From: WGAL01 sp964570865
Lineage (GTDB): Bacteria > Bacteroidota > Ignavibacteria > Ignavibacteriales > Melioribacteraceae
Assembly: GCA_964570865.1 (NCBI GenBank)
Contig: CAZMZM010000005.1
Span: forward strand, 1 to 64,000
Direction of reading: 5' to 3'
DNA: 64,000 nt
Shown: in pieces, positions 52,443-62,202 of the stretch
How the letters are laid out: every line of letters begins with the position of its first letter
Position numbering within the stretch: the stretch's first letter is position 1
Notes under the pieces: generated by a model
The model's input: the letters and a program-made list of their open reading frames with translations, nothing else
Database searches by the model: none
What the model was told of the DNA's origin: nothing
Position numbers and translations under genes: made by a program

Positions 52443-53884
52443 CAATATTCCTTTCTAAGTCGTGCAACCGGAATTTGAAGTTGCTCACGATACTTTGCGA
52501 CTGTTCTTCGTGCGATGTGAATTCCTTTCTCCTGTAAAATTTTTGCAATTTTTTCATCGCTGAAAGGCTTTTGTTTCGATTCGTTATCAATTATTTCTTT
52601 AATAAGTTCTTTTATATGTTTGTTTGAAATCTCGTCACCGCCGTCGGTTGAAAGACCTTCGCTAAAAAAGTACTTCAATTCGTGAATCCCTTGCGGGCTT
52701 TGAACATATTTACCGTTAACTACACGACTGATAGTTGAAATATCCATTTCAATTTCGTCGGCAATATCTTTATAGATCATCGGTTTTAATGCTTTCGGTC
52801 CATACTCGAAAAATTCAAATTGCCTTTCAAATATTGCACGCATTATCTTAAGCAAAGTTTGGCGTCTCTGCTCCAACGAATAGATAAACCACTTAGCCGA
52901 TTCAATCTTTTCCCTGATAAATTTATTGGCTTCCTTTTCATGTTTTTTCTTTTTCTTTTTTCGCTTATTAATATCAAGCATTTCAAGATAATCCTGACTA
53001 ATGGTAACAGAGGGCATTGCCCTGTCGTTTAGCGTAATTATATAATTATCTTCAATTTTCTCAATAATAAAATCCGGAGTAATTTGGTTAGCTCTTTCCG
53101 ATTCTATATTCCCTTCGCCAGGTTTAGGATTTAATTTCTGAATTAGCGCAAGAGCCGTTCTTAATGCTTCATCGGTAATTTTTAGATTTTTCCTAACAAG
53201 GTCAAACCGCTTATTGGAAAAATTTTTGAACTCCTCGGTCAGAATTTTTTCAGCGATAAATGTGTAATAAGGGTCGAAGCCGGCATCGTGAAGCTGAATC
53301 AGTAAACATTCCTGTAAGTTACGCGCGCCAACTCCGGGTGGATCTAAGCGATGAATAATTTGCAATACTTTTTCACCCTGTTCAACCGTTAAATTTAATC
53401 CCTCAACATTATTCAGATCGGAAACAAGTTTTTCTAAATCTTCGGTAAAATATCCTTGGGGACTTAAACTGCCTATAATATTTTCACCAAGTATCATTTC
53501 CTCTTCTGTTAAATCAAGCAGATGAAGCTGTTCCAACAAGTATTCGCTCATTGACGAGTAGGATCGCGCAATCGGTTTGTTTACTTCCTCATTCGGCGAG
53601 CGATTAATTCTGGCAAATTCCAAATCATCTTCATTAATAAAATCTTCCAAATCAAATTCATCATCAGCTAAATCGCCATCGTCCAAATCATTATCAATTT
53701 CGTCTTTACTTTGTTCTTCAATCAATTCCATATCTTCAATTTCTTCCAAAACCGGATTCATTTCCAATTCGGTTTTAATCCGTTGTTCCAACGACAGATT
53801 ATTAAGCTGAAGTAATTTTTGATACTGGATTTGTTGCGGAGAAAGTTTTTGCGTTTGCGTCATTCGTTGATTGATTGATAACAT
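52442..53884 (-). CDS. rpoN: RNA polymerase sigma-54 factor RpoN
   Basis: A 480-aa sigma-54. Region I with LSPQQIQYQKLLQLNNLSLEQRI is Gln/Leu-rich; an acidic region II (about 55-90) follows; core-binding region III and the C-terminal RpoN box ARRTVAKYRE with the preceding helix-turn-helix (YVQSPQGIHELKYFFSE) are complete. It directs RNA polymerase to -24/-12 promoters with an activator ATPase. The gene is immediately after a DUF3109 gene (1-bp gap) and followed by the ICMT-like gene. Confidence 0.97.
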   Translation of the reverse strand: MLSINQRMTQTQKLSPQQIQYQKLLQLNNLSLEQRIKTELEMNPVLEEIEDMELIEEQSKDEIDNDLDDGDLADDEFDLEDFINEDDLEFARINRSPNEEVNKPIARSYSSMSEYLLEQLHLLDLTEEEMILGENIIGSLSPQGYFTEDLEKLVSDLNNVEGLNLTVEQGEKVLQIIHRLDPPGVGARNLQECLLIQLHDAGFDPYYTFIAEKILTEEFKNFSNKRFDLVRKNLKITDEALRTALALIQKLNPKPGEGNIESERANQITPDFIIEKIEDNYIITLNDRAMPSVTISQDYLEMLDINKRKKKKKKHEKEANKFIREKIESAKWFIYSLEQRRQTLLKIMRAIFERQFEFFEYGPKALKPMIYKDIADEIEMDISTISRVVNGKYVQSPQGIHELKYFFSEGLSTDGGDEISNKHIKELIKEIIDNESKQKPFSDEKIAKILQEKGIHIARRTVAKYREQLQIPVARLRKEY

Positions 53885-54448
53885 TTACCCCTCACCTCTT
53901 TTTTTTAACTCTGAATAAAACTCATTGCCGAATGCTCTTATTATTGGTTCTTCCAAAAATTCGCTAACACTTAAACCTGTTTTCTTTCCTAATTCCAACG
54001 CAGGCTCACAATCTTTATACTCTTCATACTTTAATATCGGTCCGCCAAAATCGGAAACGCGAATTGGAAACAAATGACATGAAACCGGTTTTTTGAAATC
54101 GATTCTATTTTCAATAAAAGCCTTTTCGATTGCACATTTGGCAATTTCCCCATCGTGATAAACAAAAACACAGTCACGGTTATTTATACTTCTAGTCATA
54201 AAAATATCGGCTTTAAATTCCCAAAAACCATTCTTCCGAATTTCTTCGGCATTCCTATCAGGAAGGTATTCCATTATTACGGGCAAATACTTTTCTATTA
54301 CTTTAATTTCAGTTTCTTCCAAAGGTGCGCCATACTCGCTTTCTATCGTGCAACACGCACCTTTACATTTTGCAAGATCGCAAGTAAATTTTTTCTTTAG
54401 AATATCTGAATCAACTAAAGTATTATTAATTGTTATATAACCGAACAT
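53885..54448 (-). CDS. DUF3109 family Cys-rich protein
   Basis: 187 aa. The N-terminal Cys cluster CDLAKCKGACC (about 24-34) and later C-x7-C and SCHLFPIRV motifs resemble the YkgJ/DUF3109 family, which probably binds a metal or Fe-S cluster. Location immediately upstream of rpoN is a common context in Bacteroidota. Function unknown. Confidence 0.85.
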   Translation of the reverse strand: MFGYITINNTLVDSDILKKKFTCDLAKCKGACCTIESEYGAPLEETEIKVIEKYLPVIMEYLPDRNAEEIRKNGFWEFKADIFMTRSINNRDCVFVYHDGEIAKCAIEKAFIENRIDFKKPVSCHLFPIRVSDFGGPILKYEEYKDCEPALELGKKTGLSVSEFLEEPIIRAFGNEFYSELKKRGEG

Positions 54449-54798
54449 ATTTTGGAATAGTTTTTGTTTGTGAATTTTAAAATAACAAAAAATTGATTCA
54501 GAGCAAATATTAATACTAATTATTTCCCGTGTAGTTTCGTTTTATTATTTTGATATTTGATGTAACAACGAAGTTGTAATTTTAAACCTAATATTCAAAA
54601 TAATTCTTTATCCTCCCAATAAAGTATTTTTTGTTTATCAATTCGTCACGAGCCGGAACTTCGTTTATCAATTATGAGTTGCCGATTGTTTCGTAGAAAC
54701 AATATTTATTTTAGCAGCAGTTAAAATTTCCGAAAAAATATTATACATTTCTCTGAAAAATTAGATAAATTACTAATTATCAATAATTATGTGTGAAA
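54449..54798. other. Non-coding divergent region between DUF3109 and the TPR/beta-barrel gene
   Basis: About 350 bp of AT-rich sequence between divergently transcribed genes. It contains a 13-bp palindrome ACAAC-GAA-GTTGT (54565-54577) and repeat copy C (54637-54672). No promoter or other element is recognisable with confidence. Confidence 0.5.
54637..54672 (-). repeat. Dispersed intergenic repeat, copy C
   Basis: Read on the minus strand, it is GATAAACGAAGTTCCGG followed by CTCGTGACGAATTGATAAAC. The core is the same as at 6097 and 43611, here flanked by a second GATAAAC in direct orientation. Confidence 0.65.
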
Positions 54799-57693
54799 AT
54801 GAAAAAAGTAATTCTTTCCGTAACTGTTTTTTTTATAATATCATCTGCGTTTTTCGCTCAAAATCGTGGCACAGAACTTCTTGAATTAGCTAAATCACAC
54901 ATGGCTTCCGAAAGGTTCGGGGAGGCAATAGATTTGCTAAATAAGTATATTTCCCAGCATCCCCAGGAAGCCGAAGGTTACTATTTGCGCGGTATTTCTT
55001 ATGAAAAACGTTTGCAATATCCTTATGCTGCTCTTGACCTAAAACGAGCCGTAAAACTTAACTCCAAGAATGCAAAATATAAAAATGCTCTTGATAGAGT
55101 AACAAAAGTTTGGTATGCACAACTGAGGAAACGGATTGAAGGATATAAGCGGGAAATTGCAATTGACCCGTCCATTGCAAAAAATTATTTGGAAATAGGT
55201 AAATCTTACCGACAAATGGAAGAATTTAATCTTGCGGAAAAATGGTATGACAAATATCTGCAGCATGACGATAATGCTTCAGCGGACGAAATAATCCGAT
55301 ACACTGAAATATTAGCTTACACCAAACATATAAAAAAAGGGCAAACCATATTAAAAAAATGGGTTGAGCGCTATCCTAAAGATTGGAGATTGTGGAGCAG
55401 ATACGGAACCTTTTCTCTTTGGTTAGGTGAAAGAAAAGTTGCCGAACATGCATTTCAAACGGCTTTGGGATTTAAGCCTTATTTCCAAGAAGCTTTGGAC
55501 GGATTGGACAAAGCCCGTAAAATGGCATATGTTACCGATTATGCCCCGCGTTCGCTCGAGAAAGAGTTTGTTGTTGACAGATATTATCGTTTAGTAAAAA
55601 AACATCCTGAAAACAAAAAATATCTTTTTAGATTAATTAAGGAATTGTTAAAACGAAAACGTTATGAAGAGGCTTATCAGTTAGTCTTAAATAAGGAAAA
55701 TCAATTTGCCGATGATCCCGATTTCAATAAAGTTTATGATAAGGTAATCAGTACAAGAGAACAAGCTTATCAGAAAGAAATTAATAAAAATCTTAAAAGG
55801 TTAAAGCGAAATCCGCACAATACAAAAGCAATAAAAAAATTGGTTCAATATTATCAGAATTTACAGGATTACAACAGCGCACTCGACATTCTGAAACAAT
55901 TTTTCGAAAAATACCCGAACGATAAAAATAAAACTCTTCGTTATTCCTATGCTAAAATTGCCGCATGGAATAAAGACTTTGACCTTGCCGGAAAATTATT
56001 GGACGACCTACTTTCCGATTATCCGGACAACCTAAAGTACAAGTTAATGCGAGCGGAAATCCTTATTTGGACAAATCAAGATATTGACCGCGCCGATAAC
56101 TATTTACAGCAAGTTTTAGCTAAAGAACCCGACAATGTTGAAGCTCTGATTGCCGCCGGTTCTCTTGAGTTGCTTCATCAGGATCCGGAAAAAGCACAGG
56201 TTTTTGCCGACAAAGTAAAGTCTATAGATCCGAATAATGATGACTTAGGTGAACTTCAAACTCAGATTGATTTACTGAAACAAAGAATGGAGCAGGAAAA
56301 ACTTCAGAGAATATTAGATGAAGGAAGAAGTTATGTCCTTGACTCGAACTGTGCTGAAGCACTTCCCTACTACGAAGAATATCTGCAAAAAGCACAACCG
56401 AATGATTTGATAAAAAAAGAGTACGGAGATGTACTTTTTTGTGCCGGTGATTACGAAGACGCCCTTCAGCAATACGATGAAGTATTACAGAACGGATATA
56501 TGTACGAGGCGGCATTACAAAAAGCAAAAGTATATTTTACGATGGGAGATTCTTTAGATGCGCTTTATCAATTTAAGGAGGTTGTTAAGGAAGATTCTTC
56601 CGAATTTGAACCCCGCCTTTATCTCGGCGATACTTATGTTAAAATAGGTGCTTACGATTCCGCTCGAGCAGTTTATGATACTTTGAAAACATGGGATTTA
56701 GATTCCACGCAATTAGCCCAAGTTGAAATGCGCTATAAATGGATTCCGGTTACGGGATTAATAGGTATTATTCAAAGTTTTCCCACATCAATCGGGTTTT
56801 CACCTACCGTTTCGTTTTACAGCGATAACATCCATTTCAGTATGCTCAATTATGGAGGCTCATTGGAGTTCGGCGCATTATCGTGGTTATCATTGGGAGT
56901 GGGAATTAACAAATTTACATTGTCAAGTCAATACGGTTTTCGAGATTTTGTCCTCTTAAAATTTAGTTTGTTCGCTCATTATTGGAAATACTTTTCAGGC
57001 TCACTCTCCTTCGGCTCTATGAAAACCGCCGGCTATAATCCTTTTGGAGATATGGAAGCAAGAATCAGATTTGAGAAGAAAAAGAACTATATGGCTGAAG
57101 GATATTACCTTAAACGCGATGCCGGTTTGTTGTTATTTTCACCCGGATTAATCAACTCTGTTTGGTCGGTTGAGTCTCCGAGAATTTATTCATCCTTATA
57201 TCGTATGAAAGGTTATTTTTATCATAAATCCGGGATTAGAATTCGAAGTCATTTCGATTATATTTCCATTTCAGACGGGAACGAAGGAAACTATTTTCAA
57301 TTTAGGATGGGGAAACAGTACGATAGTTTAGAAGTCGGTTATGAATATTATTACGCTAACTTTAAGTACGATATAAGCCTCTATCAGGATTCAACGGTTT
57401 TGGCATCAAATAAACCATACTATTATTCACCTCAAAATTTTTATACGCATAGTGTTTATGCCGAATACATAATGCAAAACGATAAAGATTTATCAATTAA
57501 AATCGGAGGTAAACTCGGTTATGCTCCTTCATCCGGATTTATGATTTTTGAAGGATACGGTAAGGTTGTATATAAACCGATTGAAACTTTAACGGTTACC
57601 GCACAACTCGGAGCCGGTAATTCAACAAGAGATGTTTCTAATTATCGCTCCCTTTCAGGAGTAATTTCGGCATATTGGAACATTTATCCTTAG
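54799..57693 (+). CDS. TPR-repeat protein with C-terminal outer-membrane beta-barrel
   Basis: 964 aa. A signal peptide (about 1-20, SAFFAQ) precedes a long series of TPR repeats (about 25-640) with motifs such as GRSYVL-, AEGYYLRGISYEK and EALPYYEEYLQKA. The C-terminal 300 residues are aromatic and Gly-rich alternating strands (GFSPTVSFYSDNIHFSMLNYGG through YRSLSGVISAYWNIYP), consistent with a YaiO-like outer-membrane barrel. A GTG two codons upstream (54793) could also start it. The role may be export or display of a surface glycan; this is inference. Confidence 0.8.
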   Translation: MKKVILSVTVFFIISSAFFAQNRGTELLELAKSHMASERFGEAIDLLNKYISQHPQEAEGYYLRGISYEKRLQYPYAALDLKRAVKLNSKNAKYKNALDRVTKVWYAQLRKRIEGYKREIAIDPSIAKNYLEIGKSYRQMEEFNLAEKWYDKYLQHDDNASADEIIRYTEILAYTKHIKKGQTILKKWVERYPKDWRLWSRYGTFSLWLGERKVAEHAFQTALGFKPYFQEALDGLDKARKMAYVTDYAPRSLEKEFVVDRYYRLVKKHPENKKYLFRLIKELLKRKRYEEAYQLVLNKENQFADDPDFNKVYDKVISTREQAYQKEINKNLKRLKRNPHNTKAIKKLVQYYQNLQDYNSALDILKQFFEKYPNDKNKTLRYSYAKIAAWNKDFDLAGKLLDDLLSDYPDNLKYKLMRAEILIWTNQDIDRADNYLQQVLAKEPDNVEALIAAGSLELLHQDPEKAQVFADKVKSIDPNNDDLGELQTQIDLLKQRMEQEKLQRILDEGRSYVLDSNCAEALPYYEEYLQKAQPNDLIKKEYGDVLFCAGDYEDALQQYDEVLQNGYMYEAALQKAKVYFTMGDSLDALYQFKEVVKEDSSEFEPRLYLGDTYVKIGAYDSARAVYDTLKTWDLDSTQLAQVEMRYKWIPVTGLIGIIQSFPTSIGFSPTVSFYSDNIHFSMLNYGGSLEFGALSWLSLGVGINKFTLSSQYGFRDFVLLKFSLFAHYWKYFSGSLSFGSMKTAGYNPFGDMEARIRFEKKKNYMAEGYYLKRDAGLLLFSPGLINSVWSVESPRIYSSLYRMKGYFYHKSGIRIRSHFDYISISDGNEGNYFQFRMGKQYDSLEVGYEYYYANFKYDISLYQDSTVLASNKPYYYSPQNFYTHSVYAEYIMQNDKDLSIKIGGKLGYAPSSGFMIFEGYGKVVYKPIETLTVTAQLGAGNSTRDVSNYRSLSGVISAYWNIYP

Positions 57694-57773
57694 CCATAGT
57701 ATTATTTTAAAATATTTATTAAAGAATTTATTTGTTTTCTCGATTATATTATCAAGAAAAATGTTAACTAAAA

Positions 57774-58145
57774 ATGATTGAATTAAGAATATCAAATAGC
57801 GCCGCAGTTCACCTACTGGTTGATAGGATTGAAGATGAATTTCGATCCAGAATCAAAACGGGAATTTACGACAAAAAATTAACTCTGGACGATTTACCAT
57901 TTCCTGAACTTTTTGAATTGGCAGAAATAGCCGCTTTTGATTTAGTAGCCATTCTCCCTTATGATGCTTTGATGAAAGAAACAAATATTAATGATATTGT
58001 TGCCAAAGCAATGCAATCGTTAACGGTTATCTACCAAAAGGAGGAGTTTGTAGCCTACACGCCGGAAATGGCTGCCGCACTTCTTGATTCGTTAAAAAAC
58101 ATTTATAAAATAGCGAACAAAGAAAAATTGCATATCAAAAACTAA
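57774..58145 (+). CDS. Unknown small conserved-looking protein
   Basis: 123 aa, mostly helical, acidic N-terminal half, no signal peptide and no recognisable domain. The sequence IELRISNSAAVHLLVDRIEDE opens it. It lies 80 bp after the barrel gene and 65 bp before the subtilase, with no obvious ribosome site. I do not know the function. Confidence 0.65.
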   Translation: MIELRISNSAAVHLLVDRIEDEFRSRIKTGIYDKKLTLDDLPFPELFELAEIAAFDLVAILPYDALMKETNINDIVAKAMQSLTVIYQKEEFVAYTPEMAAALLDSLKNIYKIANKEKLHIKN

Positions 58146-58210
58146 TTCTTTTTAACTTTCCTCTTTTTTATTTACATTTGAAAAAGTCATTATAAAAAAG
58201 GGGAAAAACC

Positions 58211-61012
58211 ATGCGTAAATTTTATCTTTTATCCGTTCTGTTTATTTTAGTTCTAATAATAACTCCGTTAAAACTAACTGCAAACGGATTTGTTCAAAAT
58301 CAGATAATCGTAAAATTTAACGAACAAATCAACAAAAGCATAACCGAGTATTTTTCAGGAAAGCTGAGTAAACAACTTGATATTATCGAAGCAAAACGCC
58401 TTTTCTCTCATACCGAGAAAGGAAGTCCTCAAAATATTTATCTGTTAAAATATTCCAACAATATTAATCCTGTAAAACTATCTTCCTTACTCGAAAAAGA
58501 GAAATCCGTTTTATGGGCAGAACCCAATTATAAAGCCAAACTTACAGGCTTTGTCCCCAACGATCCTAAATATGTTCAACAATGGTATCTGCAGAAAATC
58601 GGGATGGAAAATGCTTGGGATGTTCAGCAGGCTTCGTCCGGAATGATAATAGCCGTTATCGATAACGGTCTTGCGGTAAATGTGAATGAAATACAAAATA
58701 ATGTTTGGAGTAATCCCGATGAAACCGCCAACGGTATTGACGATGATAATAACGGATTGGTAGATGACTTAAACGGATGGGACTTTGGTGATGGCGATAA
58801 TGATGTAGCTCACGACAGTACTTTAGCTCACGGAACTCAGGTTGCCGGAATTATTGCGGCAGAAACAAACAACGGCATTGGGATTGCATCTGTGGCGTTT
58901 GGTTCTAAAATTATGCCCCTTAAAGTTACGTCTGCCGTCGAAGCGGATGTTGTAATTATGTCGGAAGGTTACGAGGCAATGGTTTACGCCGCCGATAAAG
59001 GTGCAAGTGTAATTAATTGTAGCTGGGGTAATTACCAATATTCTCATTTAGGAGAGGAATCTGTAAATTATGCAATCGAGCATGGAGCCGTTATTGTTGC
59101 AGCTGCCGGTAACGATAGCCGGAACGAAATCTTTTATCCTGCAAAGTATAGGGGAGTTCTTTCCGTGGGAGCAACCGATACTTCAGATAACATGTGGACA
59201 TCGTCTAATCACGGATATTATTTGGATTTAACCGCTCCGGGTGAAAACATTATTTCGTTAAGCGGAGTTTCCGACTTTTACTTGACTGCAAGCGGTACAT
59301 CTCTTGCTTCTCCTATCGTTAGCGGAGTTGCGGCTTTAGTTAAATCTCATTTCCCTTCAATGACACCCGAACAAGTTGAAGAACAAATCCGGATAACTGC
59401 GCAGGATATTTATGCCCAAAACCCCGCGTTGCAATATCAACTCGGCTCCGGACGAGTTGATGCATATGCGGCTCTTACGGAAACAAACGCAAAATCCGCC
59501 CGAGCAACCGCTTTTACTTTTTCCGATAACGACAACGGTGTGCCTGAGCCAGGCGAAACAATCGAGCTTTTCGTTAATTTCAAAAATTTCTTAGTTCCTA
59601 TGTCAAACCTCACGGTTACACTTACGACAGATGATCCCGATATTACAATAACAAACGGAACATTTAACGCAGGCTCTGTCGCAGAATTAGGCGAGTTCGA
59701 TAATTCGTCAAACAAGTTTTCTTTTACTATTTCAAATTCCGTTCCTCAAAACCACACGGTTTATTTTCGTCTCGATTTTTCTGACGGAAGTTATTCCGAT
59801 TTTCAGTGGACGGAGCTTTCGGTTAATCCGACTTACTTGGATATGGATATGAACAACATAGATCTGACACTTGCCGGCAACGGTAGTTTGGGATTTATTG
59901 ATTATCCCTACAACTCGAAAGGAAACGGACTTACATATATGAATGACGGAAAAATCAGATTTTTTGAGAGCGGCTTTTTCTACGGAGTTTCTCCCGACAC
60001 AGTGATTGATAATCTTCATAATACTGTTTTTGGAAATCAAGACGGCGATTTTACTCAAATACTTCCGGTTACCGTTTCCGTCCCCGGTGAATATGCAGAC
60101 CAGGAAGCGACTGCTTCGTTTACGGATGGCGGTGCGGGAAGCGGCAGCTTGGGAATTAGAACAGACTTGCACGCTTACGAATATTCCGATGTAAATTCCG
60201 CTGATTTCATTATTCTCAGGTATGTTCTTCGTAATAATTCCGCCTCTACTATTCGTAACCTTTATGCCGGACTTTTCTTTGATTGGGATTTAGACGAAGA
60301 CGATTATTCCGATGATATTGTAGGTTACGATTCCCTCGGAAACTTTGGATACGCCTACGATTCAGGCTTTAACACAATTTCCACAATACATGGTGTCGGA
60401 TTAATTTCGGATGAAAATTATAATTTTTACGCAATTACAAATGACGGAAGCGACGGCGGGATTAACATAGACCCATTCACAAAAGGGGATAAATGGCAAA
60501 CACTGTCCGGCGGACTGGCAAAAACAACTGCAGGACCTAATGATATATCATTTGTCGTTTCCGGCGGACCGTACACACTTTACTCCGGCGAGTTCAAAAA
60601 CGTCAGTTTTGCAGTTGCAATTTCTTCCGATCTGGATGCTGTAAGAAATGCTATTGCCGAAGCAAAAGTTAAATACTCCGAACTGCCGGTGGCTGTTGAC
60701 GATAACTCGCAAGAACTGCCGCAGCGCTTTTTGCTTGAACAAAATTATCCTAATCCTTTTTCCAAAGGTACTTCGGTAAGTTCTACAACTACAATCAAAT
60801 ATTCCATTCCTGAAAATTTAAAAGAAGTTCATTGTCAGCTTTCAATATATGACTTGTTGGGACGTAAGGTTGCTACTCTTGTTGATGTAAATCAAACACC
60901 GGGTAAATATCAAGTTAAGTATAATCCCTCAAAACTTGCTGCAGGAATTTATTTTTACAAACTTTCGGCAGGGAATTTTGTTGACATAAAAAAGATGATA
61001 TTACTTAAATAG
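58211..61012 (+). CDS. Secreted subtilisin-like protease with type IX secretion C-terminal domain
   Basis: 933 aa. A signal peptide (about 1-24) is followed by an inhibitor-I9-like propeptide (FVQNQIIVKFNEQI) and the S8 catalytic domain: Asp151 in AVIDNGL, His207 in LAHGTQVAG, oxyanion Asn301 in AAGN, Ser364 in SGTSLASP. The middle is a beta-sandwich region with several Ca-binding-like Asp stretches. The last about 90 residues form a type A sorting domain beginning LLEQNYPNPF, which targets the protein to the type IX secretion system. A terminator follows the gene. Confidence 0.95.
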   Translation: MRKFYLLSVLFILVLIITPLKLTANGFVQNQIIVKFNEQINKSITEYFSGKLSKQLDIIEAKRLFSHTEKGSPQNIYLLKYSNNINPVKLSSLLEKEKSVLWAEPNYKAKLTGFVPNDPKYVQQWYLQKIGMENAWDVQQASSGMIIAVIDNGLAVNVNEIQNNVWSNPDETANGIDDDNNGLVDDLNGWDFGDGDNDVAHDSTLAHGTQVAGIIAAETNNGIGIASVAFGSKIMPLKVTSAVEADVVIMSEGYEAMVYAADKGASVINCSWGNYQYSHLGEESVNYAIEHGAVIVAAAGNDSRNEIFYPAKYRGVLSVGATDTSDNMWTSSNHGYYLDLTAPGENIISLSGVSDFYLTASGTSLASPIVSGVAALVKSHFPSMTPEQVEEQIRITAQDIYAQNPALQYQLGSGRVDAYAALTETNAKSARATAFTFSDNDNGVPEPGETIELFVNFKNFLVPMSNLTVTLTTDDPDITITNGTFNAGSVAELGEFDNSSNKFSFTISNSVPQNHTVYFRLDFSDGSYSDFQWTELSVNPTYLDMDMNNIDLTLAGNGSLGFIDYPYNSKGNGLTYMNDGKIRFFESGFFYGVSPDTVIDNLHNTVFGNQDGDFTQILPVTVSVPGEYADQEATASFTDGGAGSGSLGIRTDLHAYEYSDVNSADFIILRYVLRNNSASTIRNLYAGLFFDWDLDEDDYSDDIVGYDSLGNFGYAYDSGFNTISTIHGVGLISDENYNFYAITNDGSDGGINIDPFTKGDKWQTLSGGLAKTTAGPNDISFVVSGGPYTLYSGEFKNVSFAVAISSDLDAVRNAIAEAKVKYSELPVAVDDNSQELPQRFLLEQNYPNPFSKGTSVSSTTTIKYSIPENLKEVHCQLSIYDLLGRKVATLVDVNQTPGKYQVKYNPSKLAAGIYFYKLSAGNFVDIKKMILLK

Positions 61013-61033
61013 ATAATTGCTTATAAAGTTGGC

Positions 61034-61060
61034 AGAGGCGCTTTGAAAAGAAGCGCCTCT
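61034..61060. terminator. Bidirectional terminator between the subtilase and LOG genes
   Basis: A perfect 10-bp stem AGAGGCGCTT/AAGCGCCTCT with a 7-nt loop between two convergent genes. T-tracts on both sides are short, so it is likely but not strong by sequence alone. Confidence 0.75.
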
Positions 61061-61066
61061 AATTTA

Positions 61067-61879
61067 TTATAGATAATTTTTCTTCATGCATGTTGTTATC
61101 TTCTCAAATGCATCATCAACAGTATCGCAGAAATCAAAAAGTTTTAAATCTTTTTTCTGAATAACTTCATTTTCCACAAGCGCATCAAAATCAATTATTT
61201 TCTTCCAGTAATCGGTGCCAAAAATAATTACCTTCATTTTTTTGCTTATTTTTTTCGTCTGAATTAATGTGAGTACTTCAAACATTTCATCAAGCGTTCC
61301 GAATCCGCCGGGAAATACAACTAAAGCTTTTGCCAAATAGATAAGCCAAAACTTACGGATAAAAAAGTAGTGAAACTCAAAAGCTAATTCTGTCGATACA
61401 TATTCATTTACATATTGTTCAAAAGGCAAACTAATGTTCATCCCGATTGATTTTCCTCCTGCAAGCGTTGCTCCTTTGTTTGCGGCTTCCATAATACCGG
61501 GTCCGCCGCCGCTTGCAACAATAAACTTTCTGTCGGAATTTTTCAAACTCATTGACCATTCGGTTAATTTACGCGCTAATTCCATCGCTTGTTCGTAATA
61601 CCACGAAAGCTCGAGCATTTTTTCTGCTGCTTTAAGTTTTTTATCGTATCCTCTAATCTTATTTTTTTGTCTTTGTAAAGCTTTTAAATCTTTCATTGCG
61701 TCTTTTCCCGATTTGATTCGTGCAGAACCAAAAAAGACAAATGTATCGGTAACATCAAAATCTTTAAACCTTTTTTCGGGCTCAAGAAATTCGCTTAACA
61801 CTCTAATTTCTCTTGCTTCATGCGAACTCAAAAAATCTAATTTTTTATATGCTCGGGTAGCTTTAAAATTTTTTGCCAT
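61067..61879 (-). CDS. LOG-family Rossmann-fold protein (TIGR00730 type)
   Basis: 270 aa. The family motifs GGGPGIMEAANKGA and PGGFGTLDEMFE are present. LOG proteins hydrolyse nucleotide 5'-monophosphates, and some act as cytokinin-activating phosphoribohydrolases; in bacteria most are of unknown role. An N-terminal extension of about 40 residues precedes the usual FVFFGSAR start. I chose ATG 61879 (GGAG 8 nt upstream) over ATG 61891. Confidence 0.9.
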   Translation of the reverse strand: MAKNFKATRAYKKLDFLSSHEAREIRVLSEFLEPEKRFKDFDVTDTFVFFGSARIKSGKDAMKDLKALQRQKNKIRGYDKKLKAAEKMLELSWYYEQAMELARKLTEWSMSLKNSDRKFIVASGGGPGIMEAANKGATLAGGKSIGMNISLPFEQYVNEYVSTELAFEFHYFFIRKFWLIYLAKALVVFPGGFGTLDEMFEVLTLIQTKKISKKMKVIIFGTDYWKKIIDFDALVENEVIQKKDLKLFDFCDTVDDAFEKITTCMKKNYL

Positions 61880-62202
61880 AAATAACTCCATACTATTAAA
61901 AAAAGAGTATTGAACATAATCAATTTTATTTAAAAATCAATTAATTTTTGCGGGATTTTTCCGAAGACAGCAAGAGTGTAATGATAAGTTATTATTAAAA
62001 AGTCGGAAGAACTAATCATAAAACAAGAAGGAACTTTTTTGCTTTCAGCCGTATTACTGAAAATAATTATAAATTTTTAAGAAAAAGCGAAAGAAAATCG
62101 GTTATTTCTTTACATTTAATTGCTTATTAAAAACAAAAAAAGTAATTTTATTTTTTGCAATTTGAAAGAAATTAACTAAACTAAAAGTTAATAGAGGAAA
62201 AA
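61880..62202. promoter_or_regulatory. Divergent region between LOG and sucC genes
   Basis: 323 bp of AT-rich, non-coding sequence. It holds promoters for both genes but no specific operator could be assigned. Confidence 0.4.
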
